From: Argyresthia goedartella
Taxonomy: Eukaryota; Arthropoda; Insecta; Lepidoptera; Argyresthiidae
Reading direction: 5' to 3'
Length of the DNA: 64,000 nt
Assembly: GCA_949825045.1 (NCBI GenBank)
Contig: OX463814.1
Span: 31,638,383 to 31,702,382, forward strand
Shown piece by piece: positions 11,179 to 21,745 of this stretch. Each line of letters starts with the position of its first letter. The stretch's first letter is position 1. Below the pieces are notes generated by a model. That model saw nothing but the letters and a program-made list of their open reading frames with translations. It had not been told where the DNA came from and did no database searches. The position numbers and the translations under genes were made by a program.

Positions 11179-11229
11179 TTTAGGCGCCGTATTTAGGCGG
11201 CTGAAAATTGTCTTCGTATAAATCGACCT
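11179..11229 (-). repeat. Harbinger right terminal inverted repeat
   Basis: Reverse complement of the left terminus, next to the TAA target duplication at 11230-11232. The subterminal DNA (about 10980-11180) is rich in GGCGCC palindromes, as is the left end, which fits transposase or MADF binding sites. Confidence 0.9.
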
Positions 11230-11232
11230 TAA

Positions 11233-11620
11233 CATACTTATAGCCTGTTTCAGAAGTTAGGTTGTGTTATGGATAAACCCACTCCCACTTCACCCACAGT
11301 GGACCAATGTAGAGAAGAGGCAAACAATGACGTTTGCTAAGTATATGTAAATATCTACAATAATAAAGAATATTGAATTTGAACCTTATCAATAAGATAA
11401 ATCGAAGATTTTGTACGTGAAATCACGATCACGGGAGGGCTTATCCATATCGTAACAAAACGTTGAAACAGCCCCATAGTCTTTAAACAGTCTTACCCTA
11501 TAAACAATAACTAATTTATGTTTGTAGAACTGTTTAAGCAAAAAGTTTTATGTTTTTGTGATTTATAAAAGTACAGCGAGTCAGTTTGAACTAAAAGACT
11601 GTTGTGAGTTCGTTTATTCT
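11233..11620. other. Gene-less stretch with a dispersed repeat
   Basis: Around 11285-11375 lies a segment starting CCCACAGTGGACCAATGTAG and ending near AATAAAGAAT. Related copies are at about 23790-23865 and 53043-53130, all on the plus strand. It may be the 3' end of a LINE or SINE, but I cannot assign it. Nothing else was seen. Confidence 0.5.
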
Positions 11621-12132
11621 TTTATCTACACACGTATCATAAACCCTCTTTACTGCTTTCAAAAACCGCACGTTACGATCAGCATTATGTTAAACTACTT
11701 GGTAAAAACTCGTTTCGTATCTGGAAAACTACACATTATGGTCATTATGTGTAGTTTTTCTACATATAATGACCATAATTTTAACATTTAAATTTCGAAC
11801 GCCGACGCCCGACTGCGTGCCGCCCCTAGTTTGTCTGTGAAGTTGGTACTGACATTCAAATTTCGAACGCCGACGCCCGCCTGCATGAAGTTGGTACTAC
11901 AGAACAAGCTCAACAACTGCAGAGCCACAATGCCGGTCAAACATGCGGTTCCTGAACACATCAAAGAGAGCATATGATATGTGTGTAGATAAACTAGTGT
12001 ATGTAACTGTACATAATTAGGCATTAAAACTCTCGAGGGATATTATTATGAAACTCGCCTTCGGCTCGTTTCATAAGCCCACTCTCGAGTATTAATGCCC
12101 TCCATTATGTAGCAGTCACATAAACTACTATT
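11621..12132 (+). repeat. Composite double-palindrome repeat (MITE-like), copy 1
   Basis: It starts TTTATCTACACACGTATCAT, contains inverted blocks with ACGCCCG and CCGGTCAAACATGC, and ends in a second palindrome (GGCATTAAAACTCTCGAG ... CTCGAGTATTAATGCC) whose loop is a small hairpin, AAACTCGCCTTCGGCTCGTTT. Three further copies are at 14491-14934, 27607-28266 and 38503-38996, in both orientations. It has no protein coding; a recurrent frame starting MPNYVQ is a by-product of the shared sequence. Probably a non-autonomous TIR element. Confidence 0.75.
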
Positions 12133-13150
12133 ATGGTATGTGGATGTCAGCTGAAGAATCCAAAGCCGTAAATTTGATAAAAATAAAAAGGTGTATGTGT
12201 CAAAATTTAACAACCTCAGATAAACGAAACTCCTTACTCTGTCGTTCCAACAAACAAATAAAAAACAACCAACATACATTCATACATTAACAACTGACTA
12301 ACGTTTGCTTTTGGCATTTGGTGTACACCAAAGAGATTATAATGTACGATAATGCCTTATATGGGCTTATTGGACTGTTATAGAAGGGTCTGAGCTACTT
12401 TAAGTTGCAGAAGGTTTATAACGAAACTAAAATACAGATTTTATTTTGTAAATCCCAATTTTGTGAGAAGGGGTTGTAAGACTGTTTTGACTCCATATGT
12501 TGTGTTTTAGAGAAATTGAATCTTTATAAATAACACTGTAAATGTATTGGTGTTCATTAAACAATATGGAATGTATAAAATAGGATCCACTAGACGACCA
12601 CTGGCGTTGCGGGTCAAGGGTCTGTCCCCCAAGCGAGGGGCCCCGGGTTCCCGGCGGTGGAAACGGGCTATACGAACTCGGTCCGAGGGAGTCGCTCAGA
12701 GACAATTTTAAGTAGATCAACATTCTGACTTCTCAGTACTGTTATAATCACCCTTCCTTGATAACGCCATAGTAACCATATTGCTGACTACTTGTTGACT
12801 AGCTCGGTAGGTTGAAGTTATGATTCCTTTTACGTCATTCGACGCTCTGTGTGAGAATATTCATTTCCTTTAGTTTTCAGTCTGATTTTGAGCTTCGCCG
12901 CGGACACTCGGATAGTTTTGTAATTTTGTAATTAATTTTGAGATCTTTCCAATAAACTATTTCTAGGGGATTAAAAAAATGATTTTTAAAAACTCTTCGT
13001 CGACCGACCCCGTAACAGTACATTCTTGTGAAAATATTCTATGTTAAGAAAAATGACCACCTGTTTAAAAAAATGCGATAACCATAATTTTAATAATACC
13101 AATAATTTTAATAATACTAATAATTTTAATATATACTAATACTAGAAATA
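12133..13150. other. Gene-less stretch with a weak tRNA-like segment
   Basis: At about 12595-12660 the plus strand reads TGGCGTTGCGGGTC ... CCCCGGGTTCCCGG, which resembles degenerate A and B boxes of a tRNA-derived SINE head. This is weak. AT-rich repeats (TAATAATTTTAA) occupy about 13085-13140. No coding region is supported. Confidence 0.4.
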
Positions 13151-13188
13151 AGAATAAACTGTCAAATTATTCTAGTAGACTCCACAAA

Positions 13189-13395
13189 ATGTCCAATTCC
13201 TTCATCGGTGAATGGATACGCTTTTACAATAAGGTCCCCGATGCTATTCGAAGCTTACCGACGCATAAATTCAAAACTTTTATTAAAAGTATATTATTAT
13301 CATGTTACTCAGTGTCAAATTATCTAAAAGAAGTAAATACTTGGGGATCAAATGCTTGTTTTTCCATTGGCTATCTTAAAAATGAGCATAACTGA
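13189..13395 (+). pseudogene. LINE ORF2 C-terminal remnant
   Basis: The frame reads FIGEWIRFYNKVPDAIRSLP then KFKTFIKSILL and a tail with SVSNYLKEVNTW. This is the pattern seen at the very end of Jockey-group reverse transcriptase proteins (RFYNKLP...SLP...KFK...L). No RT core lies upstream, so it is a fragment cut on its 5' side. Confidence is limited because only about 55 residues are involved. Confidence 0.5.
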
Positions 13396-13999
13396 AATCA
13401 ATTAAGTATTTCCTATGAAAAAGAGCTGCCTCAGAGATTCTTGTGCGTTCTTCTCTGAGATGTATCTGCTTTTGGAACGTACACCTGTTATTAAATGAGT
13501 GACGTGCTCTAAGAGGTATGCTATTATCCAACGCAATCAAGAATATTTTGATTGGTTGATTGATTTGGGAGGAAGAAAAAATATTCCCCAGCTCTTGGAT
13601 GTTTACGGGTGTTAGTTTCCCGTAGCTGTTTCTGGTTCTCACGACACAGGGTATCCTAGTGTGGGGCCAGAAGCAATTGCCTCTGCAACACCGTAAGGCA
13701 AAAGGCGTGTCGATATGCTTGTTTGTTTTTTGACCCCGTTTGACTTACCCAAAGCCAACTCCTCGGTGTTCCTTGTCCCCTGAGTACAAATGAGTAACGC
13801 TGAAGTTGGAAAACTTTCCAACTGCCCCCAGCCACTTACAGCTAAATGAGTTATCAAGGTTGGGCACCCCGGCAGCGAAATTTTGGTGTGTCAGATTCAG
13901 CTCACTTTTAGAGGAATAGGAATCCAAATACTAAAAAGGATTATATATAGAGGACTATCAGAGCAATCTATTTTTTAATAACGATTAAATCCATCCAGT
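13396..13999. other. Gene-less stretch with a SINE-2 fragment
   Basis: At about 13622-13677 the plus strand has CTGTTTCTGGTTCTCACG then CTAGTGTGGGGCCAGAAGCA. This is the body of the SINE also found at 55651-55827 and 57824-57992, in opposite orientation and without a clear tRNA-like head. The remaining bases show nothing I can name. Confidence 0.5.
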
Positions 14000-14205
14000 T
14001 GGATGTTTGGATGTATGTGTGTTTGTGCCTCAATCACGCTAAAACAGATGAAGGGATTTGAATAAAATTTTGCACAGAGATAGTTTATGAGCTAGATTAA
14101 CATATAGGTTACTTTTCATCCGACTGCACCTGTAGGAGGGTAACGTTGTCTCGGTAAATGATTATTCCTAGGGACACGCAGATAAAGTTGCGGGCATCAG
14201 CTAAT
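14000..14205 (+). mobile_element. Helitron-like 3' end remnant
   Basis: The segment has wording common to lepidopteran non-autonomous Helitrons (TTTGAATAAAATTTTGCACAGAGATAG, described in parts; AACATATAGGTTACTTTTCA). It ends with a short GC-rich imperfect hairpin (ACGCAGATAAAGTTGCG) and then CTAA followed by T at 14201-14205, as expected for a CTRR end inserted before T. The 5' TC end was not located. Assignment is from memory of family patterns. Confidence 0.45.
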
Positions 14206-14490
14206 AAATATATAAATTCATAGGCGGTGCGACATTGTAGAAGAAAATATCTGACTAACAGATTTTTTGATTTTATTATTTTTACTATTATAAAGAATCA
14301 ACTGATTTAATACTCATACTTATTTATGATTTTGCGTAATTTGAGATTAACAAAAGCCTTTTTTGGCTTAATGCGTCACCTTAAATAGCAATCAGTGCGA
14401 ACACGCCTCAAAACTCACCTGTAACTTCACAAAATAGTCATAATTATACAGCAATAGCGTTCTAGCTACAGTCTGAAATCCGTTATGTAA

Positions 14491-14934
14491 TAGTAGTTTA
14501 TGTGACTGCTACATAATGGAGGGCATTAATACTCGAGAGTGTATCACTCGAGAGTTTTAATGCCTAATTATGTACAGTTACATACACTAGTTTATCTACA
14601 CACATATCATAAGCTCTCTTTGATGTGTTCAGGAACCGCATGTTTGACCGGCATTGTTTCTCTGCAGTTGTTTAGCTTGTTCTGAAGTACCAACTTCACG
14701 CAGGCGGGCGTCGGCGTTCGAAATTTGAATCTCAGTACCAACTTCACAGACAAACTAGAGACGGCACGCAGGCGGGCGTCTTCATAATATGCAGAAAATT
14801 TACACATTATGGTCATAATCTGTATTTTTCAGATAAGAAATGAGTTTATACCACGTAGTTTAACATTATGCTGATCGTAACGTGCGGTTTTTGTACGCAG
14901 TAAAGAGGGTTTATGATACGTGTGTAGATAAATA
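14491..14934 (-). repeat. Composite double-palindrome repeat, copy 2 (reverse)
   Basis: Same family as 11621-12132 in reverse orientation. It has an outer palindrome from 14495 (TAGTTTATGTGACTGCTACA) to about 14590, then a unit bounded by TTTATCTACACACATATCAT (14592) and its complement ending near 14934. Confidence 0.75.
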
Positions 14935-16285
14935 TATATACCGTAGATTAACTTGGATACTTTACGTATAAATATGTTTATACATATACTAGTTTATGCT
15001 ATTCTCAAGGCGTATAGGTAGTATTTAAACGTATGACGTAAATCCAGTTTTTACTTGGCAAAAATACTGGTTTTGTCTGACTGAATTATTAAATTGCACG
15101 ACTGTGAATCTAAAATCAGCAACTAGAAAACCTTAATTCACATTTGAATTAAGGTTTTCTAGTTGCTGATTTAAGATACAAAACGAGCGTTGGATTTTGT
15201 TGTACTTACAGATCCAACCTAACTCCTTCGCTTCGCTCAGCCACTTTATCCTTCACCTACCCTGGCACACCACTTCGCCCAGGCGTTGTAGAATTTGAGG
15301 TACTAGCATATAAATGTAGCCCATGAATGTCCCCACCATGGGGCACAGGCATTTACCCGGATACGAGTAAGATTAAGCCATACTCCATCACGCTGACTCA
15401 GTGCGGGTTGATGGAGGGGTTTCACGACCACGACCACGTAGCAAAAGTAGCCGGGACCTACAGATACCAAAATATATATATATAAGGAATACTATTGTAA
15501 ACGAAAGTAACAGCGTTAATTATTTCCTCATAAGAAAGAAAAGAGAGGGCAAATAATGCGCGCGACTCAAACTAAAATAACGAAGCGCCAAACCACATAA
15601 AAATTGTTTAAAATAAACTACGCTATTTTGTCAAAAGTATTTTCAAGGAGAGTTTACGAATACATAATATCCACATTTTTTATTCAAATTAGGTAGTTAG
15701 GATATCAGAATTACAGGAAAAAGTAAAAAATAATGAGATATTTTCGTAATTAAATTCTATCGAGAAAATTTAATCCATTCGCGTTTTTCTTCATTGAGAA
15801 TCTTAATAAAATACTCGATAAACGTTAACCCAAAAATCAAATCTGTAGATGACTTTAAGGTGGAGTAAATGGATTCGAAAAAAAACTTTTTTTTGGCATC
15901 GCTTTAAAACACTGAACTTCCTGTTAATGAACTTAAGATAAATTTATTATCTCATTGGTACAGGGTCAGGATTCGAAACTGCATCTCCTGGGTGAGAAGC
16001 AAGCCTGAAATCCACTAGACCACGGAGCTCTAACGGAGTAACCATAGTCTGTGACATTTCATATTTGTACTAGGATCCGAATTGTTTTTAGTCCCAAGCT
16101 CGCGCTGAAACATTTTCATCATTTCGGACGCAGAGCTGTATTTTGGCCTAAAACATGGCCATAAGTAAAATTTTACTACTTTCATTTCTAGGTCTAAGAT
16201 TGTGTCCCAACGAAGCTAGATAACCTGTCCACCTTTTGATTTACCCTATATCTGAATAAGCTGCCCCAATCCGCGGCACCACTTG
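14935..16285. other. Gene-less stretch with a strong hairpin and a short repeat
   Basis: Contains the 28-bp hairpin at 15113-15172, a reverse copy of the GCGAAGCGAAG repeat at 15208-15262, an AT dinucleotide run near 15470-15485, and at about 15960-16030 a degenerate segment with GGGTCAGGATTCGAAACTGC and CTAGACCACGG that resembles a reversed tRNA-like SINE head. No coding region. Confidence 0.45.
15113..15172. repeat. Perfect 28-bp inverted repeat, 4-nt loop
   Basis: The arms 15113-15140 and 15145-15172 are exact complements (AAATCAGCAACTAGAAAACC is the first 20 bases of the left arm) around loop CATT. The length and perfection suggest a recent small foldback or a hairpin-ended MITE. Transcription would give a fully paired stem. 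Confidence 0.9.
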
Positions 16286-16579
16286 TAATAATAATAATTA
16301 TAGTAATAAAAATATTATTAATAATAATAATAATACCTTGGACACTATTTACACACATTGATCTAGCCCCAAACTAGGATTACCTGTATCTTGGGTACTA
16401 GACATCGATATACAAACTTATATAGATAAATATTATACTTAGTTAGATAAACAACCATGACTAGGGTACAAACATCCGTTCCCATCAAACAAATATTTGC
16501 CCCCACCGGGACTCGAACCCGGGACCCTTGGCTTCGTAAGCAGAGTCGGTCACTGCCGACTTGGCCATTGGGGTCGTCG
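16286..16579 (-). mobile_element. tRNA-derived SINE, family 1, copy a
   Basis: Read on the minus strand it has a tRNA-like head with A box (TGGCCAAGTCGG) and a perfect B box (GGTTCGAGTCC), then a body containing CAAATATTTGTTTGATGGG and CTAGTACCCAAGATACAG, then an (ATT)n tail at the left. Length is about 290 bp. Other copies: 29568-31104 (split), 40790-46525 (split) and 57190-57454. RNA polymerase III would transcribe it from the internal boxes; it has no coding capacity. Confidence 0.85.
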
Positions 16580-17190
16580 GGGTAGAGACCTAGCACTCGC
16601 TGTTCACGCACATCTTAGTTCGCGACATTTCATATATACCCAGATTTTCGCCGTGTATTTTTTTGGTGAAAAAGTGTTTGTAATGATGGAAGCTGATATG
16701 AATATCAATCAAGGTATGTACAATGTTTTGACGCACAATTTATTTGTACTTTACACCTTATTTATTCATTATCTAGTTGAATTACTACCTGCTCAAAATA
16801 GTTGTCATTTTTCCGTCATTTTAGCAAACATTAGTGTTTTTGAATATACCTACGCAACTTTCCGCAACAGCATCATACCCATTTGATGATAAATTTCAGG
16901 ATATGTACTATTATTGCCGCCATTAAAATCGTCCCAAGTCCCCCCACTACAGAAAATAATCCTTCAAAAACACACTCAAATCCTTTTCAAATCAAGCTAA
17001 ATTTTTCACACTTTATTAAACACTGAATGATGATCAAGAGGATGATGAATATGATATACATGTCATGATTAGGATCTATTTATTTATTATTTGTATAATT
17101 TAATGTACTCCTCGTATTACATCTAACTGTGTAACTTGAAATACAAATGAAGTCGACAAACACTTGCTTTTTATTTTTGGAATGACAATA
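16580..17190. other. Gene-less stretch
   Basis: A frame of 129 codons runs out of the SINE into this stretch but has no domain and is dominated by hydrophobic A/T-derived codons, so I do not call it. Nothing else is visible. Confidence 0.4.
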
Positions 17191-17578
17191 GAAAGCCGGC
17201 CGTTTCAGATGATTTTGCTGATTTTTCTATGGTTTATTAGTGGATTTATAGATGATTTCAAAATACGTGAACCGTGGGAAATAATTCGCTTTCGAGTTTT
17301 TTTTAAATCGCCATTTCAAGCATTCGGCACTATGGCTATGTGGGAGTACAAGGGTGGGGAAACGACAAAGTTGCTGATTTTTAACGTTAGATGTCGTTCA
17401 ATGTTTATTGACCACGTGGCCATTGATCTCATCCCGAATGCTTGAAGTGACGATATTTAATAAAATATAACTCGAAAACTAATTATTTCTGACGGTTTGC
17501 GTATTTTGGAATAATCTATAAATCCACTAATAAACCATACAAACAATTAGCAGAAGCATCTAAAACGGCCGGCTTTCC
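17191..17578. repeat. Foldback/MITE of about 390 bp
   Basis: The left end GAAAGCCGGCCGTTT and right end AAACGGCCGGCTTTCC are inverted. The arms continue for about 85 bp with scattered mismatches (GGTTTATTAGTGGATTTATA on the left). An inner inverted pair, CAAGCATTCGG and CCGAATGCTTG, makes most of the element able to pair. No protein is supported. Confidence 0.75.
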
Positions 17579-20500
17579 AAAGGCTAGTTGGCTAGTTTCC
17601 AGCTCTGTTGAACCTCAAACTCTCCCACGCCCTCTAAAGAATTTGAAGGCTTTTTTCTTTCAAATGAACTGTCAGAAAAATTCTCATCAGGGGAAACAGT
17701 TGCTCACGTCCGCAGGAAATTCTTGGATCCCATTGCCCTGCACGTTCCTGCACGTTCGCCCTCGGTAGTGCTAACGAGCAACATAAGAACACAAAACATT
17801 CCAGATTTTCGACACACCACTAATTTATAAATTGATTGTTTTTTTAAGCAGATTAGTTAGTTTTGTTATATTGTTGTGATTGTGACTAGTAAGGTCTTTC
17901 GCGCCTCTCAATCGGTCTGAGTGACAAGATGCTATAAAATAGTCAATAATAAAATCCATTTTCCTTCGTTATGCTTCCGAGTGTGTCATTCGGTATTCAA
18001 ACGAGAGTGAAATCATGTGCAATTTATTTCATCAATTTTTGCAAGAATGCATTAAAGATGTTCGAGTTGGGCGACCAAGCGATTTCGTTTGAAGAGTATT
18101 TATTTAGTCTAGGTGGGCAGCCAGTTGCAACAGCTAACTTATCTTATCACTCGACTCGAGCGAACACTCAGAGAAATGTATGCTGCGACATTTGCCGTGA
18201 AAAGTCATGTAATCAATTAAGTTCTCAAATAAACAGTTAGTTAGTTCAATTTAGTTTCTCCGATGTCTAGGGAAAATTGTTCACAATGATGTTCTATGTC
18301 AAAAATTACTAGTACACTGGTGACGACTTTATGTAAGTTGAATTTTGAACATAGGGTCAACAGCTAGAAACGCTTAATTTATTGAAATGAATATGTTATG
18401 CTCCTGATATGTCATATCAGCCAATACACACATTAAGTTTGAATTCAATACTCCATTTTTTGTAGCAGGTGGCTAGCCCATCGCCACAGCTACGGAAGAT
18501 ATAGAAGGGTTCCTCACGATAAGCTATCACCGTTAGAGCGTCCATATAATATACCTGATAAAAAGGAAAATGTAAATGATCACGACTCGCTTAGTAATAA
18601 GACCTTGCTCTCGCCTGACCTTCTTACCTGTTGCTCACACTCAGTGTGTCTGCTGAGGAGAATGCGCCGCCGCCCTTCAAGGGTTGCCAGCCTTCAATGA
18701 CATTCCTGTCCACGCCTCGCGGGTTCCCTGGAAGGACCAGAAAGGACCTACGACCTTTTTGGGAATCCGATGGGCATTCGTGCGGATGTAGGTGCGTGGT
18801 TTTGTTTTGTTTTTGGATTGGCGTATATTTATTGCATTCCAGGCAAAATACAGGGGTATTTGGAACCAAAAAGGCTAGGCTTGTAAGCTTAAAATTATTT
18901 ATAAGATCAATAAGATTACCTAGATTTATTGCATCTATTTCTTTACCGATCATGATTTTGAAGTCTGGTTAAGACTAAAACATGTCTTCACAACTAAATA
19001 ATTGATCCAATGACTAACAGAAGCTTAGTTATCATCACTTTTTTTGTAAAAAAATTCTTTGTCGATTCTTTTTAAGATTTTCTAAACTGATAATTTTCAC
19101 CGCTGAAATTTCATCCCCTATACCGCGGAGCGCAACCGGAGCTGTACCTTGATTGATTATATCACTTTTTTATTGCTCTATAGACCTCAGCTTAACCAGA
19201 GTGGCGATCCGAAAGTTGGGACAGGCTCTAAATATAAAAAAGTCGCCCAACATGGACCTTCTGTAGAAATCGACGGAACTTTCCACCCTCATCTCAACTA
19301 TAGAGTAAGCCATAACAGCAACATTATGCCCATCACATGCACATTCGCTTCCTTGCTCCGAACGGGTCGTCATTGACCTAAGGGTCCCTACTCTACAAGT
19401 ATGGGTACATTTAATACATATTACCAGGGCAACCGTAGATCCTGCTATGTAGGGTAAGGTCGCAACAGAGTGGCAACACCACACGCCCGGGCGGTTCAGT
19501 TGTGCGCGAGATGGCCACTGCGCCGGACGTCTCCGCGCAAGGCCTACATCACTAATTAAAACACAACCAAGCTTAATAAATAATAAGCACTCAAAATTGC
19601 ACACGTTATTCTGCTTTTTTATTAAAACTGGGTGCAGTTTCCGCGTGCCGGTTGAGTTCGATGGTGTTTTCGGTTTTAGTCACGCTGCGAGTTTCAAAAA
19701 ACAAATTCAAGTGACACTTTTTCGATTGAATGGTTTTGTGTCATTAATTTTCGAGCGATAAATTTGGTAAATTTACACAGGTTAATAGATATTTAATTGC
19801 TTTTCTTCCGGTCAACGGCGTGGTCAAACTTTGGCAGCAACCGCGCGCGTGGATATAATAGAAAAAAAATGCTGTAGGTACTAGGAATTACTTGATAGTT
19901 ACAGTATTTGTAGTTTAACGTCGATTATGAGAGAAGGTATTATAGAGGAAAAGTCTACCTGTTAACCTTAAATCCACAAATGTCTTTAATCCTATTTTAA
20001 GAAGCGGTCCTTCTTCGGTAACTCTATGTAGAGCAGGCTAATTAAGAGTCTAAAATGTGCAAAATTATTTAAAATTATACAGTTGGACTTTTGGAACACC
20101 ACCACAAATCGTATTTCAGAATAATATCAAAGGCTCTTTGATTAGAAGTAGTTTAATCTCTTCGTTCAGTCCCACTTAGCAAATTAGTCGGATAAGGGAT
20201 ATTAAACTCATTTTAACTTTGCCTAATGTTAGCGGCTGAATAAAAGAACTAAGGTAAACGGGCTTCTTTAAGTGATTTTTATGACCATTATCAAACTCGT
20301 ACCTGCCTAGACGTTAGCACTTAGCTTCCGTGAAATTTCACATTTTGGAAGTAGCAGCATTACCGTAGATTCAAAGATAGATAAGAGGAAGTGTTAAGCC
20401 AAGCCCACGTACGTGACGTGCGTAACATGTATCTGACCAAATGCCACGATTGCACGACATGTCCTTTTGTGTACCCAAGTACCCTTCAAGTACGAGAACA

Positions 20501-21390
20501 TTCCGTGCAAACGTGGCCTGTGGCGTGGAATAACTCACGCGTGTCGCGTCAGTGGGCACAGCGTCTTTAACTTCAAAATATGCTAATGTCACGCCTAACA
20601 TTAAGTAAGAAAAGACACGAGTTTTTATAGGCATTAAACGGTTATTGAACTCACGATGAGCTATTTCGTTACGGAGAAGAAAGCTCGAGTCGAGACGCAA
20701 CAGTTAGCCCATAAGCTTTCGGGGTTCTCCCACGCCCGAGTTTACATATATACTTATAGGGCAAACCAGATTATTAAGACCTACCCCGCCTCCTTCCCCC
20801 ATTGTGATAAACCGGCGAGGGAGGGGTAAGTAAATGCTTTCAGCGATCTTATTAAATGGCGGCGGTGGAGAGTAGTTGCCGTATAGCGTGAACGTGCTCA
20901 TTTTAGATTATGCTGCGATCCCGGCATGCACGTAGTATACGCGCAGAGGCCACAGAATAATGGAACTGAGTACTGTGGGGTCATATTTACATTCAGATCG
21001 GCTTATTTTTGTATATCTGGCACTACAATGCCTGAAGGAATTTTATTCTTCTATTAAGATTTAAGATAATAAGACTGTAAAATGACTAATGAATTGTCAA
21101 CAAGTTTTGATTTTCTCAAAACGTAATTCATAATATATGAACGAAATATAGCGCTTTTTTCAGTATCAAACAAAAGCTATTTATTCAGTTCTAGAAAATA
21201 ACTGGGTTATCATGTTGCTAACCGCTTCGGAGATGTCTATCCTACATTTCTCGTGTTGTCTATCTCACCCGCTTTTTGACCTGTAATCGTGTCACGAAAA
21301 GAACGTAAACCGTAAGATGACTTCGCGCAGTGTGGTACTAGTAAGAAACAGATAATATATGGGATTATATAGCCCCAACAATTCGATAGT

Positions 21391-21434
21391 CACACGTTGG
21401 GCGCCAAATCAGTAGACACGTTGGGCGCCAAAGT
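21391..21434 (-). repeat. Two tandem copies of a primer-binding-site-like motif
   Basis: ACACGTTGGGCGCCAAA occurs twice, 26 bp apart. On the minus strand it reads TTTGGCGCCCAACGTGT, which resembles a tRNA-Lys primer-binding site of LTR retrotransposons. A third weaker version (TTGGTGCCAAAATAAACGTG) follows on the minus strand. No LTR or gag was recognised nearby. Confidence 0.4.
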
Positions 21435-21692
21435 TGTGACCACGTTTATTTTGGCACCAACCTACATCACCGCTAGCTAACGAATATGTACCGAGACAAG
21501 TTCTATCCTCATTTTGCATTTTAACGTACCTATAAGATAATGCCGACTCTATATGAAACTACCCAGCTTATGTGTCACCTATTCGCCTTTGTAGTACAAA
21601 GTGTAATGCCCGCGACTTTTCCCAACTTCAAGACAACAGTCCGTAAAAAAAACAACAAAATAATCGCCGTAAGTTGTGTAATACAGGTGTGT

Positions 21693-21745
21693 AACCGGAC
21701 GCCCACGAATCCTGTGCGACGATAAGGATTCGTGGGCGTCCGGTT
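21693..21745. repeat. Perfect 21-bp inverted repeat, 11-nt loop
   Basis: AACCGGACGCCCACGAATCC begins the left arm (21693-21713) and its exact complement is 21725-21745. The GC-rich stem would be very stable. It does not look like a terminator of a known gene because no gene is adjacent. Confidence 0.9.

Larger units (their letters stand above)
4763..11232 (+). mobile_element. PIF/Harbinger DNA transposon, both ends present
   Basis: Terminal inverted repeats start AGGTCGATTT at 4766 and end AAATCGACCT at 11229. The arms continue through the shared motif ACAATTTTCAGCCGCCTAAA. Each end is flanked by TAA (4763-4765 and 11230-11232), the 3-bp target duplication expected of Harbinger elements. Inside are the two genes known for this superfamily: a DDE transposase (plus strand) and a MADF/Myb-like DNA-binding protein (minus strand). 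About 2.5 kb of the interior is tandemly duplicated, and a nested MITE pair is present. The element is 6464 bp. Both genes carry lesions, so it is probably not autonomous, though both ends could still be mobilised in trans. Confidence 0.92.

Noticed and set aside
11788..12024. Recurrent small frame beginning MPNYVQ (also at 27985-28185 and 38610-38804), similar in three places
   Set aside because: The similarity is explained by DNA identity of the composite repeat; the frame is cut by different indels in each copy and has no domain.
18624..18972. Frames of 109 and 113 codons on opposite strands
   Set aside because: No recognisable domain, start context or linked exon; mutual antisense shadows in a locally GC-richer patch.
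19170..19604. 144-codon minus-strand frame
   Set aside because: Composition and lack of motifs suggest a chance frame; no repeats or splice partners support it.
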